A stretch of DNA of 64,000 nucleotides from Brugia malayi. Taxonomy: Eukaryota; Nematoda; Chromadorea; Rhabditida; Onchocercidae. The position numbers and the translations under genes are program-made. The stretch covers positions 2,766,001-2,830,000 of the forward strand of contig NW_025062478.1 of the NCBI RefSeq assembly GCF_000002995.4, given 5' to 3'. The notes beneath the pieces were generated by a model. The model searched no databases. It was not told the origin of the DNA and saw only the letters and a program-made list of their open reading frames with translations. Numbering within the stretch: the first letter of the stretch is position 1; the number at the start of each line of letters is the position of its first letter. Shown piece after piece: positions 62,122 through 64,000 of the stretch.

Positions 62122-63737
62122 ATGTGGCTAAATAAATTATTGATTTGGCCACAAAGAAGTTTTATTACCTGTCAATTTCTACCTACCATTAGTCAGTTAG
62201 CCAGTAATATCAATGCTATACATAAATTTAACATTCATACGACACAATGCTTTAGTCGTGAGGAAATTTTACAGGTAATATATTTAAATTATTCCATATT
62301 TAGTTTTTTTTTTTTTTTTTTTTTTAAATTTATTTTTTATTATTTTTATTAATTGCCAGTTAGTTTTAATTCATGATTATCATTAAATTGTTATTCTTAT
62401 GTTATTATATATCATATTTAATGAAATATCTCAAATATTTGTTTTTTCTTTTTTTTTTTTTTTAAAGATATATGAAATTGAGAATTTTTGAAGATATGTA
62501 AAAATATTTTAAGAAATAAGTTAATATCTATTCGATATATTCTAAATATTTCTTTGATTTTTGGGGTTTTTTTTTTTTAAGTCGTATATGTTAAATATTG
62601 ATATTTAGAAGATCAAATTATGGAAATGTTTTTTTTTTTTTTTTTTGTTATAGCGTATGCACAGGATGGATGGACCACCTGAACGTCGTAGTCGTAGCAG
62701 AGATCATACAGCAATTCGTGGTTTCAATCATTTCAAAGGAATTGTTTTAAAAAGTATTTTTTTTTTTTATTGATTTTAAAATGAATTAGTTCATTTTCAA
62801 AATGGATAATAATTTATGCTTCCCTTATTTTACTAATATTTATATGTTTATATATGCTTATCGTTTTTCAAAATTGTTTATTAATATAATGTTTTATTTA
62901 AATTGATTGATAACTTTTTAAGATATTTGAAGGAAATGAATTAAACAAACTGTCAAATAATTGTTGTTTACAGCTTTAATAAGGCATCCGAAAAAACCAA
63001 ATTCGGGAAATCGTAAGTGTGCATTGGTACGTTTAAGTAATGGTAAGGAAGTATGTGCTTATATCCCAGGTGTTGGTCATAATTTACAAGAACACTCACA
63101 GGTTTTTAATTTTTTTTTTTTTTGCTTTTGGAAAATTAATATTGTAATCAACGAATGGTTATGTTATCATTGTATTATTCTATTTCAAAGTTAGTTCAAT
63201 TCTTACTGATATTTTAACATGATATGATACATTAGTAGAGATGAATTTTACTCTATTAAATTTTGAATCACTGACCATTAAACTGACAAAAGTAGATATA
63301 AATTTGGAGTTTAAAAATCTGAGGAAAATGGGAATGCTACTTTAATATTAACAATATTCCTATACATGAAGATTTTTTTGTCTTTTTTAATTCTACCTTA
63401 TTTTGATTTTGAATTATGTTGCATGAAATATTTACAAAAAGTAAATTAACAAAATCGTTTTTATACGAAAAGTGCTTAATAAATATTCGTTACAGTGTGA
63501 AAATTAACTTCTTTTTGCTCACATTAAAGTTTTTTTACTCATTTATTCAACTTTTGTGAGATAAGTGCTCGGACAAATTTATTTTGAGATTGTAAAATTT
63601 CGTCTTTGAAAAGATTACAGGTGATGGTACGTGGCGGACGTCGGCGTGATCTTCAAGGTGTACGAGCCGAAATAATACGTGGTAAGCTTGATTGTGCTCC
63701 GTTACCGAAGAAAGCAAAGAAAGCAGCAATGAAATAA
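62122..63737 (+). CDS. MRPS12: Mitochondrial small-subunit ribosomal protein S12
   Basis: Four exons (62122-62274, 62654-62753, 62974-63101, 63621-63737) join in frame to give 165 residues. Residues 1 to about 50 are a presequence-like N-terminus poor in acidic residues. The S12 core follows: [68 protein letters not shown] and KLDCA, ending with a basic tail [10 protein letters not shown]12 sits at the decoding centre of the small ribosomal subunit and helps set translational accuracy; here it serves the mitochondrial ribosome. The PNS loop is kept. The second functional loop reads RRRDLQGVR where bacterial S12 and human MRPS12 have a DLPGV core, so the proline is replaced by glutamine (residue 139). 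Exon ends all fit GT-AG. A TTTATTTCAG acceptor at 62044 probably defines the 5' end. Confidence 0.92.
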
Positions 63738-64000
63738 GCGGGAAATTTTGCCAGTTTTTCATCATTTAATACTTTTTTTTTCGAAATAATTCTTGATCTT
63801 CTTTTGCAATATTTTATCCATTATTTGTTGAGTAATTTAGAAATTATTATTATTACCAAAGTTATTTCATCCTCATTAATGTACATGTAATTATTGAATA
63901 TTATCTGTTCTTCACCAATAATAATGTTACTGATTCATTTAATAATCATATCTTTATATTTGAGTTGTTATTAAAGTCAAATCAATCTGGCAGTTTCTGA
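63738..64000 (+). other. MRPS12 3' flank
   Basis: AT-rich 3' UTR and downstream DNA. An ATTAAA variant polyadenylation signal near 63971 is the only candidate. No further gene starts before the window ends. Confidence 0.5.

Overview
The window is very AT-rich eukaryotic DNA with long T/A homopolymers, many simple repeats and genes split by AT-rich introns. It has no bacterial-style operons, no rRNA and no tRNA that I could find. Several start codons lie a few to about 50 bases behind a strong 3' splice-acceptor sequence with no obvious upstream coding exon. This is what spliced-leader trans-splicing looks like, and with the protein relatives it suggests a nematode, possibly a spirurid/filarial worm. 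The genus is an inference and is not proven by the sequence.

Most genes had to be rebuilt by chaining exons through GT/AG junctions that keep the reading frame. Left to right: (1) 414-2176 (-), a four-exon gene for a small secreted Reeler-domain protein; (2) about 9 kb of intergenic DNA with tandem repeats and a perfect 52-bp palindrome; (3) 11304-12450 or 12548 (+), a short unrecognised gene whose intron carries GAT-rich minisatellite DNA; (4) 16780-18150 (+), a single-exon Gln/Arg-rich protein built on a 93-bp tandem repeat; (5) about 8 kb of AT-rich intergenic DNA; (6) 26281-42533 (+), a 16-exon, roughly 742-residue Ser-rich coiled-coil protein that best fits the CEP85 centrosomal family; (7) 42626-45421 (+), a possible small membrane-protein gene just behind it; (8) 45553-49967 (-), a six-exon neurensin homologue converging on gene 7; (9) about 6 kb of intergenic DNA; (10) 55968-56946 (+), NDUFA1, the MWFE subunit of respiratory complex I; (11) 57878-60174 (+), an HSPBAP1-type JmjC protein; (12) 62122-63737 (+), mitochondrial ribosomal protein S12.

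The right end is a compact cluster of three same-strand conserved genes, two of them mitochondrial, 0.9-1.9 kb apart. It contrasts with the repeat-filled left two thirds. NDUFA1 and HSPBAP1 are close enough that a shared nematode-type pre-mRNA is conceivable. I found no clear new multi-gene system. The most interesting items are a nematode neurensin, the candidate CEP85 relative with a GC-AG intron, the dimeric (higher-order) structure shared by several unrelated tandem repeats, a TACGGTA-type motif family found at two distant sites, and an isolated GC/CpG-rich patch near 55.4 kb.
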